From contig JAPEUQ010000009.1 in assembly GCA_027946365.1 (NCBI GenBank), positions 1 through 64,000 of the forward strand: a DNA stretch of 64,000 nt. Direction: 5' to 3'. This document shows, piece after piece, positions 45,775 to 58,411 of the stretch. The DNA is from Kalmusia sp. IMI 367209. Taxonomy: Eukaryota; Ascomycota; Dothideomycetes; Pleosporales; Didymosphaeriaceae. The notes under the pieces are model-generated. The model worked only from the letters and a program-made list of their open reading frames with translations, made no database searches and had not been told where the DNA came from. The position numbers and the translations under genes were made by a program. Positions within the stretch are counted from its first letter, which is position 1, and every line of letters begins with the position of its first letter.

Positions 45775-46381
45775 GTTATTATTAATAATAAATTTTAAGA
45801 TTAAATTTTTATATTCTCTTTATTAAAAAATATAAAACTAGGTCTTTTTCTTACTAAGTTATTACTACTAGAAGTACTAAAATAATTATTAATCGTATTT
45901 ATACTACTAGTTTCATCTATATTAGAACTATTTTCATCTAAATTAGGCTCTAAGTAAGTAAAATGCTTATGTTTAAAATGACTATTTAAATTAGTAGTAT
46001 TAAAGGCCACGTACTTACTTTATTATATTTACATAAATTACAGCTAGCTTTAAAAGTTCTAGTTTCATTTTCTTTAAAAGGTAAAACCTCTAATTTAAAT
46101 TTTCTAGAACTAAAAATATTAGCTAATTTAGAAATATTAGGTAATTCTAAATTAGGATCTAGTAGATCCTCTTTTGTAAAATAAAATTTAGAAGCCATAA
46201 TAAATAAAGATAAATAAAGATAATAAGATAGTATAGTTATAGTTATAGTTAATAATTTAAAAACTATCAACTTAAAATTAAAGAACTTAAAAAGTATATA
46301 TATATATATCTCTAGGTTAGAAGCTTAATAATCTATATTATAAATCAAAATTATAGAATTTACTAAATAATAACTTAACTC

Positions 46382-46745
46382 CATGATTTATTATAAATCC
46401 TTATCAAATAATAGCCTAAGTCCGTAATTTATTATAAATCCTTATTAAATAATAGCCTAAGTCCGTGATTTATTATAAATCCTTATTAAATAATAGCCTA
46501 AGTCCGTGATTTATTTTAAATCCTTATTAAATTATATCCTAAGTTCGTAATTAATTATAAATCTAGTTAAATAATAGCCTAAGTCCGTGATTTATTATAA
46601 ATCCTTATTAAATAATAGTCTAAGTCCGTGATTTATTTTAAACCCTTATTAAATTAAATCCTAAGTCCGTAATTAATTATAAATCTAGTTAAATAATAGC
46701 CTAAGTCCGTGATTTATTATAAATCCTAGTTAAATAATAGCCAGA
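46382..46745. repeat. 41-bp minisatellite inside hAT copy B
   Basis: Same unit family as in copy A, reverse orientation ('tgatttattataaatcctta' plus 'ttaaataatagcctaagtccg'). Number and order of unit variants closely follow copy A, showing recent common origin. Confidence 0.85.
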
Positions 46746-46912
46746 AGTCTATAATAAAAATTAATTAATTAATTACTAGGTTTAATACTTTATAGAAAGA
46801 ATAATATATAAGTCTATAGGTTTCTTTATTCTATTCTAATTAAGTTAACTTTTTAAGTTACTTATTATATTATCTACTACGTTATCTACTACGTTATCTA
46901 CTATTTATTACT

Positions 46913-47667
46913 ATGTCTAGTCTTACTACGTAGGATATTATTCGAACTTCTATTAATAGAAGTTTAGTAGTTAAATCTACTAAAATAGATTCTACTATAA
47001 AAGCTCTAATTAATAGTTTTAAAAGAATAACTCTAATAGTACTATTATAGAATATTTAAATATTTTAAGAATAGTTTATTATTTAAAACGACTTAAGTAC
47101 TATAATATTAATAAGTTTAAAATTACTTTAAGTAAGTTTTATCTTTTTATAAATAATTACTAACTAATATATTTCTAGACCTTATTAAAGAGAATAAAAT
47201 AGATCTAGACTATAAAGATCTATTATATACTCTAATAGTAAAGAACGAGCTATTCTTAAAAGGATAAATACTTATTTACTCTATTTAAGTATTTTATTTA
47301 AAGATTATAGTAAGTATTACTTTATTATATTTTATATATACTAATATCCTCTAGATTTAATTAATAGCTTTAAAGCTAAGAATATAATTAATAATAAAGA
47401 GGTCGTCTTTATTAAAGATAAAGTCTTTAATAAAGAGGACTATAAAAATAATAAAGATTTCTTCTTAAAAGAGGATCTTTATTTTCTTAATACTATTAAT
47501 TTTCTAAATAAAGACTATTATTCACTAGAAGAGATTAGACTTTATAAGGATAAAAAAGATAGAGATTCTATTAATATAAAAGAAAATACTAAGGAGGATT
47601 TTAGTAAAATATAAAAGAAAAAGAGGAAGAAGTTAAAATGGATTTAGATGAGGATACTATATTTTAA
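46913..47667 (+). pseudogene. hAT accessory gene remnant, copy B
   Basis: Same gene as 6603-7358 in reverse: begins MSSLTT, then a TAG, DIIRTSINRSLVVKSTKID..., broken by further stops, ends MDLDEDTIF. Length is within one base of the other copy. Unknown function; maintained layout in both copies suggests it was part of the functional transposon. Confidence 0.45.
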
Positions 47668-48891
47668 TTTTTTTCTTATTTTTCATCTAATCTTATATGG
47701 GCTTCTTAGTATATAAAAATCTATTTTCTATTTTTATTATATATAAATATAAAGTATTTTGGTTCTATAATCCTTTATAACTTAAATGAGTCTAGTAATT
47801 CTTTTTTAAAAAGTCAACTACCAAGCTACTTATAGACGTAGTTAAAAATTTTAGTTTTTAAAAATAATTTTCTAGTCACTAGATTATATAATCTAAATAA
47901 TTTGAACTATATTAGGATTACGTTAGGTACTACGTTAGTAATATAATATAGCTTAGTTATACTATTTATATTAGATTTTATAGCTAGTATCTTTCGTTTT
48001 TTATAGTTATTAACTACGCTTATAACTAGTTATCAAAATTGGTTTTTTAAAAAAATTAATTTCTTATTTCTTAATTAAGTAATTTTAGTAATTCTAATTA
48101 AATTATTATATTTATATATAATTCTACTACTTTTATTAATTACTATAATTATAATATTTTAAATTAATACTATAATTAGTATTTTCTATTAGAACTACTA
48201 ACTATACTTCTTATACATTTATACTTAGTTATAGAAAGTACCGTTTTTAATTAATTATTTTCTAGATATTAAATTATATAATTTAAATAATCTTAATTAT
48301 ATTAAGATTAATCTAGACTATACTTTTAGTTATAGTAGTTAATCTTATTATACTATCTATATTAGACTTTATAACTAGTACTTCTCGTTTTTTAGTATTA
48401 GTATATAGTAATAAATAGTTAATAAACTTATCTTATATAGTAAAATATTAATATATTACTTTATTATTTATATTGTTTCTATCTATTAGTAGAATTTTAT
48501 TAATAATATTTAGTAAACTATAGTTTTACTATAAATTATTATAGTTTTTATATAAGTTACTATTGATTTTATATTCTTAAAAACAAAAATATAACTTAAA
48601 TAACTTAAATAGTCTAAATATCTATATATCTTAAAACTATAGTATAATATAATATATTATAAACGCTATATTTATATTTTTCTTATATATTTCTACTATT
48701 TTTAATCTCAGTTACTAATTAGTAACTGAGTAATTATAGTATTACTAAGTTAGTTACTAATTACTAATTACTAATTATATTTACTAAAAATCTTAGTTAC
48801 TAATTACTAACTTAGTTACTATAAGATAAATTAGTAACTGAGTAATTAGTTACTAATATTATATAGTAATTACTAAAAATTTATAACACTA

Positions 48892-51800
48892 GTCTATACT
48901 AAACTAGTATACCACCTACGCGATAATATTACATAACGCGTAATATATATATTAAAAATTCTAGTAAATTAATCTATTTTTAGACTTATTACTATCCTTA
49001 ATATTATCTATTTCTACCTTATAAATATGGGAGTTATATCCTTTCTTACTATAATGCCTATAGTATCTTATATTATATATCTTATATATAGGTTCTTTAC
49101 TAGTATTACGCTCCCTATCTACCTCTTAATAATTAAGTCTATACTTCTCTAACTATTAGGGTCTCCTCTATTTAAATATATTTATATTTTCTTAATTAAT
49201 ACTTTATAAACTTATTAATTATACTTTATATATATATTTATCCTTTCTATAATAATACTATATTATATATAATCTACTACGCGTCTTTACTTAACTATCT
49301 AATCTTTTTATCTAATAAGTTTATAAAGAATCTAGAATAGTTTTAGATCCTTTATTAAATAAGTATAAACTATACTTTAATTTTATATATATTATATAGT
49401 ATCTACGCCTCCTATACGCCTTATATTAGTAATAATAATACTAGAGTTTATAACTTTATATTAAGCTTTAATAGAATAGCTTCTAGATTATATAGAACTA
49501 GTCTAGTATCTCTAAAGTCTATTTTAATATTTTCTACTATTAAAGATTATTTAAAACCTAACTTAAATATTTAGAGAAAGGTTTCCTTATTAATAAAATA
49601 TATATAGTTATATACTAAAGCTAAGATCTAGTTACTATACCTACGCTTTAATAGCGTAAAGTAACCAATATTAAAAGACTATAGTAGATATAATAAATAT
49701 AACGTGTTTTATAAATGAGTCGCCAGCCAAGTGAGTCATTAACGCTAAACTAGTATACCACCTACGCGACAACATCGTAACGTAACAACACATATATTAA
49801 AAATTCTAGTAAGCTAATCTATTCTTTAGACTTATTACTATCCTTAGTATTATCTATTTCTGCCTTATAGATATAGGAGTTGTATTCTTTCTTACTATAA
49901 CGCCTATAGTACTTTATATTATATACTTTATGTATAGGCCCTTCGCCAGCATTACGCTCCCTATCTATCCTCTTAGTAATTAAGTCCTATACTTCCCTAA
50001 CTATTAGGGTCTCCTCTATCTAAATATATTTATGTTTCTTAATTAATATTTTATAAACTTATTAATTACGCTTTATATATACGTATACCCCTTCTATAAT
50101 AATACTATATTATATATAATCTACTAGATTTACTTAACTATCTAATTTTTATATTAATAAATTTATAGAGGACCTAGAATAGTTTTAGATCCTTTATTAA
50201 ATAAGCATAGACTATACTTTAATTTTATATATTACGTAGTATTTATACCTCGCTATACGTCCTATATTAGTAATAATAGTACTAGAGTCTATAACTGTAT
50301 ATTAAGCTTTAATAGAATAGCTTCTAATTATAGGACTAGTTTAGTATCTCTAAAGCCTACCTTAATATTTTCTACTATTAAAGATTATTTAAAGCTAGCT
50401 TAAATACTTAGAGAAAAGGTTTCCTTACTAATGAAATATATATAATTATATACTAAGACTAAGATCTAGGTAATTAACCTAATAAAATTCTTAGCAACTA
50501 AATAAGAGGCTATAGTAGATATAATAAATATAAAGGTATATAGTAAAGGATAATATTCTTCTCTTTATAAAGATCTTAGAATTTAAGTAAACTATAGCTC
50601 TTATACCTACCCTTTAATTATAAGTAGTTAGTATATACCTGTAGCGTTTACCTTTATATACTTATTAAAAAGTGCTCTAACTAGATAAAGTAAGCTAGTT
50701 ATTTATCTAGTTAAGCTATTACTTTAATTACTTTAAGGACCTAATTACGTAGTAGGTCTTTAAACTATACGTTAATAAGTACGCTGCCCGTAAAGATAAC
50801 GAAGGGTAGGAGTAGATAATCTATAGTTCTAACGCCTTAGATAATTAACCTATTTATAGTTATCTAACTAAATTATCTTCTTTCTTCTAACTACTTCTAA
50901 ACTAGTAATAACTATTTATAATAAAATCTTATTTATTATAAACCTAGTCTTATTAAAGTTATAAATATTATTATCTATAATCCCTATTTCTATTTCGTCT
51001 CCTATATTAAGTTGAATCAGCGCTAGATGGCTATTATGCAGGATCCTCATAGGCACCTTACTAATAGTTATATAGATAGCTCTAGTACTTCTAGAGTTTA
51101 GGAGTCCGCTTAATAAAGTTATTAACCTAGTTCTTACTAATAGGATTACTATCTTATAATCTAAGGAGTCTATCTACCATTTCTTATATATAGGATCTTA
51201 GAGGTATAAGACTTTATTTAAATAGCTTAATCACCCTTTAGACTATAGCCTCTTCTTCTAGTTTTATTAAGCGCTTTAAGTTTGCTTTATAATTATATTA
51301 TATGCGCTTCCTAGCGTATCGGTTAATAAGAGTTCTTTAAAATACGTTATATATATTTATAGCTTGATTTTTACTTTAAACGTTATACTTTAATATTAAA
51401 AATAGTAAGCTATATATTAGCTTTAGTATAAGTCTTTTAGGTTTATTATAGTTAAGACATTACGCAATTATTACGCGTAGGTGGTGCGCTAGTTTAGCGT
51501 TGGCGACTTACTTGGGTTGACGACTCGCTTATGAAACACGTTAGAGATATATAGTAAAGAATAATATTCTTCTCCTTATAAAAATCTTAGAATTTAAGTA
51601 AACTATAGCTCTTATATCTATTAATTATAAGTAGCTAATATATATCTATAGTATTTAACTTTATATACTTATTAAAGTGCTTTAACTAGGTAAAAAGTAA
51701 ACTAGTTATTTATCTAGCTATTAGGGCTTACTTTAAGGATCTAATTATGTAGTAGGTTTTAAATTATATATTAATAAATATACTACCCATAAAGATAATA

Positions 51801-52538
51801 AAGGGTAGAAGTAAATAACTTATAACTCTAATATCTTAGATAATAATAACCTATTTATAGTTATCTAGCTAAATTATCTTCTTTCTTCTAGTTATTTCTA
51901 AACTAGTAATAACCGTCTATAATAAAATCTTATCTATTATAAATCTAGTCTTATTAAAGTTATAGATATTATTATTTATAATTCTCTATTTCTATTTTAT
52001 TTCCTATATTAAGTTAAACTAGCGCTAGATAGCTATAGAATCCTTATAGGCAGCTTACTAATAGTTATATAAATAGCTCTAATACTTCTAGAGCTTAAGA
52101 GTCTACTTAATAAAGTTATTAACCTAGTTTTTATTAATAGGTTACTATCTTATAATCTAAGGAGTCTATCTATTATTTCTTATATATAGGACCTTAAAGA
52201 TATAAAACTTTATCTAAATAACTTAATTATTCTTTAGACTATAGTCTCTCTTTTAGTTTTATTAAATGCTTTAAGTTTACTTTATAGTTATATTATATAC
52301 GCTTCCTAGTATATCATCTATAAAGAGTTCTTTAAGATATATTATATATATTTATAATTTAGTTAATACTACGAATATATTATATATTAATATTAAAGAT
52401 AATAAACTATATATTAACTTTAGTATATATCTTTAGACTTTATTATTATTAAAATATTACGTAATATTATTATATAGGTAGTATACTAGTTTAGCGTAGG
52501 CCACTTACTTAGATATATTACTTACTTATAAAACACGT
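48892..52538 (+). mobile_element. Outer pogo-like element split by a second copy
   Basis: Left half 48892-49701 (first bases replaced by the hAT junction) and right half 51544-52538, ending 'acttataaaacacgt' before TA. The halves join across the nested copy at 'aaatata / gagatatatag', which matches the continuous sequence in other copies (e.g. 38535). Frames are closed. Confidence 0.7.
49702..51541 (+). mobile_element. Complete Tc1/pogo-like element (1840 bp)
   Basis: Ends ACGTGTTTTATAAATGAGTCG and CGACTCGCTTATGAAACACGT form near-perfect inverted repeats, flanked by TA on both sides (49700-49701, 51542-51543). It is inserted in another copy of the same family. GC is slightly higher than in the host copy, with less RIP damage, so it is younger. 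No intact transposase frame; length and TA target suggest a Fot1/pogo-type element, a family call by analogy. Confidence 0.75.
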
Positions 52539-52540
52539 TA

Positions 52541-52667
52541 TAGTAATTAATAAAAGTAGTAAATTCTATATAACTATAATAATTTAATTAGAATTACCAA
52601 AATTACTTAATTAAGAAATAAGAAATTAATTTTTATAAAAAACCAATTTTAATAACTAGTTATAAGC
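52541..52667 (-). mobile_element. Short fragment of AT-rich hAT family
   Basis: Matches 6120-6250 of hAT copy A ('agtaattaataaaagtag' to 'aactagttataagc'), lying between the pogo-like element and the 1.66 kb element. Confidence 0.6.
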
Positions 52668-54327
52668 CAGTGTTACAAAATTTAGTAATTAAATATTTCT
52701 TAGTATTACTTAGTATTACTAAATAGTATTACTAAGCAAATACTAATTACCAATTACTAATTACTAAATTCTTAATTACTAATTACTAAAACTAATTACT
52801 AAATGAAAATTTAGTAATTATATATAATACTAAATTACTAAATTAGTAATTAAGTCTAAAAATTCTAGAATTATTAAGATTTCTTTTATAATTATTATAG
52901 TATAGTACTATCTTTATCGACTATAAAGTTTATAGCTTATAATTATTAAAGTCTAGTTTAAAATAATTAAAGAAGTTTTTAGATTATTCTATTTATCTCT
53001 TTCTGAATATATTTACTAGGATTATACTTTTTAATAAGTTAATATTTATTATTATTACTATATTTAGTAGAAATATTATAAATAATAGAGTAATAAGATA
53101 GATTTCTATTATAAAGTTCTAAGAGGCTAAGATTTTTAATAAAAGTATAGTTTATAAATAGATTCTATAATAATATACTATATCTAAAATATAAAAAGTT
53201 ATAAAGTACTTTTATATAGTTAAAATATAATTTAAATTATAGTACTTACTTATTTAGATATTGAGTTATTTTAATTTTTAAAACTGTTACTTTTATAGAT
53301 AACTTTAAAGGGACGTAGAATACTTTTATAAAAAGTATATACTAAAACTAGTATTATAAATAATATAATAAATCTATTTTATATATCTAAAATAGTACTT
53401 TAGATTAAGCTATAATCTATTAGAATTAGTATAATAGTATAACTAGTTAGCTAGAAACTTATTATAGTTAAAATGACTACCTTAAGTAAATATCTTCTAA
53501 AGGGTACTTTAAGACACTTTCTTAAATTTATCGAAAACTACTACCTAAAAGTAGTAATTTGATTACTAAAAATACGCTAGTAGATAAAAGTAATAAATAT
53601 CTTAGCGCGACTTATATTATATAAGAATTATAATAAATACTCAATTAGGTAAGCTATAATTAATTTTTTTAAAAAGTAGAATTTTTACTATATGTTACAA
53701 TCTAGGGAATCGTTAACTTTAAAATATAAAAAAACTTAAGATAATTTCTAAACTATATATTATAGTTACTATAACTAGTAATACTAGTAGTAGTTCTAAA
53801 GGATTTATATTAGACTTTATAAATAGTATTTTTCGATTTTTAGTATTAGTATTACTTATAACTAGTTAAAAAAACTTATTTTATATAGTAATTATAATAG
53901 TTTATAAAGTATTTTTACTAGTTCTATAAACTTAAAGTTAAAAAAAACTATAGTATATAGATATAAGAGTATAAATAACTTTATCTATAAAGTAAAACTT
54001 TATGTAATAAATTATTACTAGTAAATTTATATCTTTTGTCTATATTTCTACTATTATTAACTATAACCTTTATAGTATATAAAGATAATACTATAAGATA
54101 AAAACCTTAAGAAATTATATAACTATTTTAAATTTTGATTTTAATTACTAAAAATAGTAAGGTAGTAAGATAGTAATATTACTATATATATAACTATTTA
54201 CTATTTACTATTATTATTTAAAAAATCTTAATTACTATTTACTATTACTATTTACTATTAGGTAAAATAGTAAGATTTATAGTAATATTACTTAATTATA
54301 TAGTAATTACTATTTTTTGCAACACTG
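52668..54327. mobile_element. 1.66-kb hAT-like non-autonomous element
   Basis: Starts CAGTGTTACAAAA and ends TTTTTTGCAACACTG, giving an inverted repeat similar to the large AT-rich hAT family (CAGTGTTRNAAA). Subterminal 'agtaatta' words follow at both ends. The interior has no homology that I see to the transposase and no open frame. Flanking octamers TTATAAGC and ATATAGGG agree at 5 of 8 positions, so the target duplication is doubtful. Confidence 0.65.
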
Positions 54328-55650
54328 ATATAGGGGTTAGGCTTAGTATAATCACTATCTTCTAATCTATCTCTTTTCCTTATTTCTCTAGTAGTAAGTT
54401 AGTATTACTTAATTATAAATTAGTAAAGCTACTACTTAAAGTTAATAGAGAAGAAGTAGTAGCTTCCTTCAAAGTAGTAGCTTAATAGACGTTTAATAGA
54501 GGGGTAACAAGGAAGTAAGGTAAGGGTAATATAGAGGTAGTAGATAAAAGATTAGTCTATATAATAGAGTTAAGAGGTGCCTACCTAGACTACTTAATAT
54601 TAGAATAATAATAAAATATTTAAAAAAGAGAAAGGATATACTAGAAAGTAGAAGATATCTAAAATACCCTTACTAATTAGTAGTAGTAATAAGGTAGTTA
54701 GTTATATCTATTTAGAGAAAGATAATCTCTATTCTAATTAGCTTATAGATACTACTCTACTTTATCTTTTATAAGATATCTTCTACTAGGCCTTATAGTT
54801 TTTATAAGAGTCTAGAAGAATTTATATATAATACTATTATTACTGCTAGGAAGTATAAGCCTTTAGTATGTAGAGCGATAGAATATTTACTCTCTTATAA
54901 AATTAATAGGATAGGCTTATAAGGTTTATATAAACTTACGTAATATATATACTTCTTATAGGGGAGGGTATTATACTTCTATCCTTTAGCACTAATATAT
55001 TTTAAATAGTAAAGATAATAAGACTACTAGAGTTTTATCTCTAGGGTAAGATAATAGAGAGAGGAGTCTACGTAAAAGATTAGTAATAGTAAAGTATAAT
55101 TAAAGAGTAAATCTATAATAGAAGTATTTATAGCGCTAGGGTTATAGTAATAGATAGAAGAGGGTTAGACGATATAATAGTAATGGTAAAACGTAGGGAG
55201 TTAATAATAAATTTAAGCTAAAAGAGAAAAAAAAGAGATAGGAATAGTAGAGGACTTAAAATATATATATATTTTCCTTACCACTATCTTAATAATAATA
55301 ATAATAATTTATAGTTCTACTTTATTATAATAATAGATATAGTAACTACCTTTATAGAGTAATAGTAAGGGATAGTATTACCCTATTATAATATTATAAA
55401 TCTATTATATAGAGAGTAAATTATAAGTAACTAAGATAGCTATTAGTAAGAGAGGGGGATAGTTATATGAGTGAAGTACGTAATCCTATAATAATATAAT
55501 TATATAATAGTTTCTTACTAAAAGCACTTATAGGTAAGGTACTAGAACGTGTTAGCGTAACACCCTTAAAACGGGGGAAGATAGAGGGTAGAAGATAGAT
55601 TTTAATTTTATTATTATTTAGAATGCTTACTGCTATATTTAATCCTAATA
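54328..55650. other. RIP-like AT-rich tract, no gene
   Basis: AT-rich with scattered GC words such as 'aacgtgttagcgtaacacccttaaaacggggg' near 55547. Purine-rich stretches suggest a decayed coding repeat on +, but I cannot identify it. Confidence 0.4.
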
Positions 55651-56795
55651 ATAGTAGTTTCTTCCTACTTATTAATATAAAAGCGTGTTAAAGATAGTAA
55701 TAATAAAGATATTATACTTCTACTAAATTAATTAGATTATTAATAAGGCTTAATACACGCTCTAATTAAAAGTTATTTAACTTAAATAAAGATAAAGGAT
55801 ATACTATATATATTATCTATTAAGGATAGGCCTATTATAGTAGTAGTTATATAAAGTTATAGTCCTCCTTCGTTAATAAATTATTATAAATAGTAATCTC
55901 TCTATAATATTTTCTTTTTTATACTAGGTTAGGTATACTGCGTGACCTGCGTGATCTTATATTAATAATTACTATTTATATATTATCTAGCTTCTACTTT
56001 ATCTATAAAAATATATATATATTAAAATTAACTTTACTACTTAACTATCTAGGCTACTACTAGTCCTACTATCTTTTTATAAATAATAATGTATACGTTA
56101 GAGCCACTTATAAATTCTATATAATATATATAGAGTCTAGTTAGAAGATAGTCATATTATATAAAGACTATAGGATTATCCGCCTAGTCTATAAAATAAT
56201 TAAAAGATAATATAAGAAAGGATAGTAGAAAACCCTATACTTAAATATAAAATAGGTGCTTAAGGTATATAAACTAGAGTAGATAATGATAGTAAACCTA
56301 AAGAATATAAATATATTATTTTTAATAAATATATAGTACTATTATAAGGATAGAACTTTAGGGTGTTATATACTAGGTAAGTGCTAAAGATGCCGTTCTA
56401 GTAATATAAAAGTAATAATTAAAGTTTATCTATAAGTTATTAGATAATAAGAGTATTATCTAGATATATAAAATTCTTATTTATTAGTAAGATTAGACTA
56501 GACGTACTACTTAAATAATAGTAATAATAATAAGGTGGTAGATATCTAGGTTACTATATATAGAATAAGGAAACTTTTTTAGATATAGAGCTTATGGTAG
56601 TTTTATATATTTTTAGGTTATAAAGACATTTAAGTAAATAAAGCTTAAGCTATTATAAAATTAAATAGTTATATAGACTAGATTTAGTTACTAGATTAAA
56701 ATAACTATTAATAAAGTCTACGCTAATATTAAATATAAAAGGATTTAGAAAATTTTAAAAAGATAACTAATACTATTCTAAAGGAATTAGTATAA
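55651..56795 (-). mobile_element. RIP-damaged X element lacking its (TA)n end
   Basis: Parallels 44605-45765 of the undamaged copy ('cttcctacttattaatataaaag' to 'aaaggaattagtata'), heavily changed C-to-T/G-to-A. It abuts hAT copy C, where the target word is the hAT leader 'attatctttatttatta'. Confidence 0.7.
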
Positions 56796-58198
56796 TTATC
56801 TTTATTTATTATAACTTCTAAATTTTATTTTATAAAGAGAATCTACTAGATTCTAATTTAGAATTATCTAATATTTTTTAAATTAGCTAATATTTTTAGT
56901 TTTAGAAAATTTAAATTAGAGGTTTTACCTTTTAAAGAAAATGAAACTAGAACTTTTAAAGCTAGCTATAATTTATATAAATATAATAAAGTAAGTATAT
57001 AACCTTTAATATTATTAATTTTAATAGTTATTTTAAATATAAGCATTTTACTTACTTAGAGCCTAATTTAGATAAAAATAGTTCTAATATAGATAAAACT
57101 AGTAGTATAAATATAATTAATAATTATTTTAATACTTCTAGTAGTAATAACTTAGTAAGAAAAAGACCTAGTTTTATATTTTTTAATAAAGAGGAATATA
57201 AAAAATTTAATCTTAAAATTTATTATTAATAATAATTTATCTTTTAATTTAATAGATAGTAATCGCCTTTTAAGTTAGAAAAGTAGAAGGAACTACTACT
57301 ATCTTTTTTAGTTTACTACCCTTTATACTATGTATAATCTTTCAATGATTAGTAATATATATAATAGATAATAATAGTTTTAAAAATCTATTAAAATATT
57401 TAAATATAATCTATCTACTATTAGTAGGGAAACTATTAGAAAAGAATTAAATAATATATATAATATAGAAATTAATAAATTAAAAATAAAATTAATAATA
57501 ATAATAGTAAATTTTTAATTACTTTAGATGAATGGAAATCTAGTAATAATTTAGATTTTCTAGCTATTACTATATATTTCTATAATAATAAATTTAAACT
57601 AGAAAGTTACTTAATAGGTTTTAAGGATTTAAATGATTTAGATAGTTATAGTAGTAGTAATATTTATCCTATTATAAAAAACGTCTTATTAGACTATAAT
57701 TTAAATAATAAATTAATAGGAGTTACTAGAGATAATACTAGTTCTATTAATAATACTATAGATTTATTAAAAATAATTTTAAATTTAAATATAATAATTC
57801 TATAGTAGATATTCAATATTTTATATATATTTTAAATCTAGTAAGTAATAGTTTTTTAGATTATATATTTTTAATATAAATATAACTAAAAGTTTAATAA
57901 TAAGATTAATAATATTATAGATAGTTATAATTTTAGAACTTCTAATATAGATATTAACGAATTACTAGAATATAATAAGGAATTACCTATTATAGTTAGA
58001 AGTTATATAAGTAGATTTAAAAATAATCACTATCTTAAGAATAATTTTAAAAGGATAGTAAAATAAAAAAAAATAATAATAAAGAAGTAGAAAATTTAAT
58101 AAAAGATAATATTATAAGGTGACTAAGTATATATAATATAATAGATAGATTTTATATTTTAAAGATGAAATTAAACTAGTTATTAATAAAGTAAAAAA
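56796..58198 (+). mobile_element. hAT copy C, 5' half of transposase, RIP-damaged
   Basis: Parallels 8050-9350 of copy A but with many additional G-to-A and C-to-T changes (ATGGCT became ATAACT at the start codon). Interrupted by the 99-bp X fragment, and cut at 'aataaagtaaa' by a further X fragment. It is the most degraded of the three long hAT copies. Confidence 0.75.
57264..57362 (-). mobile_element. 99-bp truncated X copy with (TA)n tail
   Basis: Flanked by AATAGATAGTAAT (57251-57263) and AATAGATAATAAT (57363-57375), a 13-bp duplication with one G-to-A difference. It keeps only the (TA)n-proximal end of X ('atctttcaatgattagtaatatata'). 5' truncation with a retained tail is typical of target-primed reverse transcription. 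Confidence 0.75.
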
Positions 58199-58411
58199 AA
58201 GGCTATACTAGTTCCTTGAAATAGTATTAGTCATCTTTTTAAAATCTTTTAAATCCTTTTATATTTAATATTAGCGTAGACTTTATTAATAATCACTCTA
58301 ACCCAGCGACTAAATTTAGTCTATATAGCTACCTACTACGTAATAGTTTAAGCTTCTCTTACTTATATACTATAAATAAAACAATATACTATAAGCTCTA
58401 TACCTAAAAAA
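58199..58411 (-). mobile_element. X fragment, non-tail end
   Basis: 'ggctatactagttccttg' onwards matches the reverse complement of 45565-45771. It stops at the 'cctaaaaaa' (poly-T) position where the next retroelement begins. Confidence 0.6.

Larger units (their letters stand above)
42870..46195 (-). pseudogene. hAT transposase pseudogene, copy B, split by X
   Basis: Minus-strand frame starting MASKFYFTKEDLLDPNLELP at about 46195, with the C-x2-C zinc-finger half in ASCNLCKYNK. It is then cut by the X insertion at 44541-45771 after the coding region for the first ~140 residues. It continues with the open 99-codon core at 44103-44402, identical in protein to the core in copy A, and the dimerisation-domain remnant near 42890-43080. 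Copy B lacks the one-base deletion near the start seen in copy A (it reads gatcctaat where A has gatctaat). Confidence 0.75.
41322..48891 (-). mobile_element. AT-rich hAT transposon, inverted copy B
   Basis: Inverted partner of copy A with termini 'tagtgttgcaaatttt' and 'aaatttataacacta'. Excluding the X insertion and one target duplication it is about 6.33 kb, equal to copy A. Where compared it differs from A only by occasional single-base changes and indels. It carries the same transposase remnant (minus), 41-bp minisatellite and divergent accessory remnant (plus). Confidence 0.8.
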
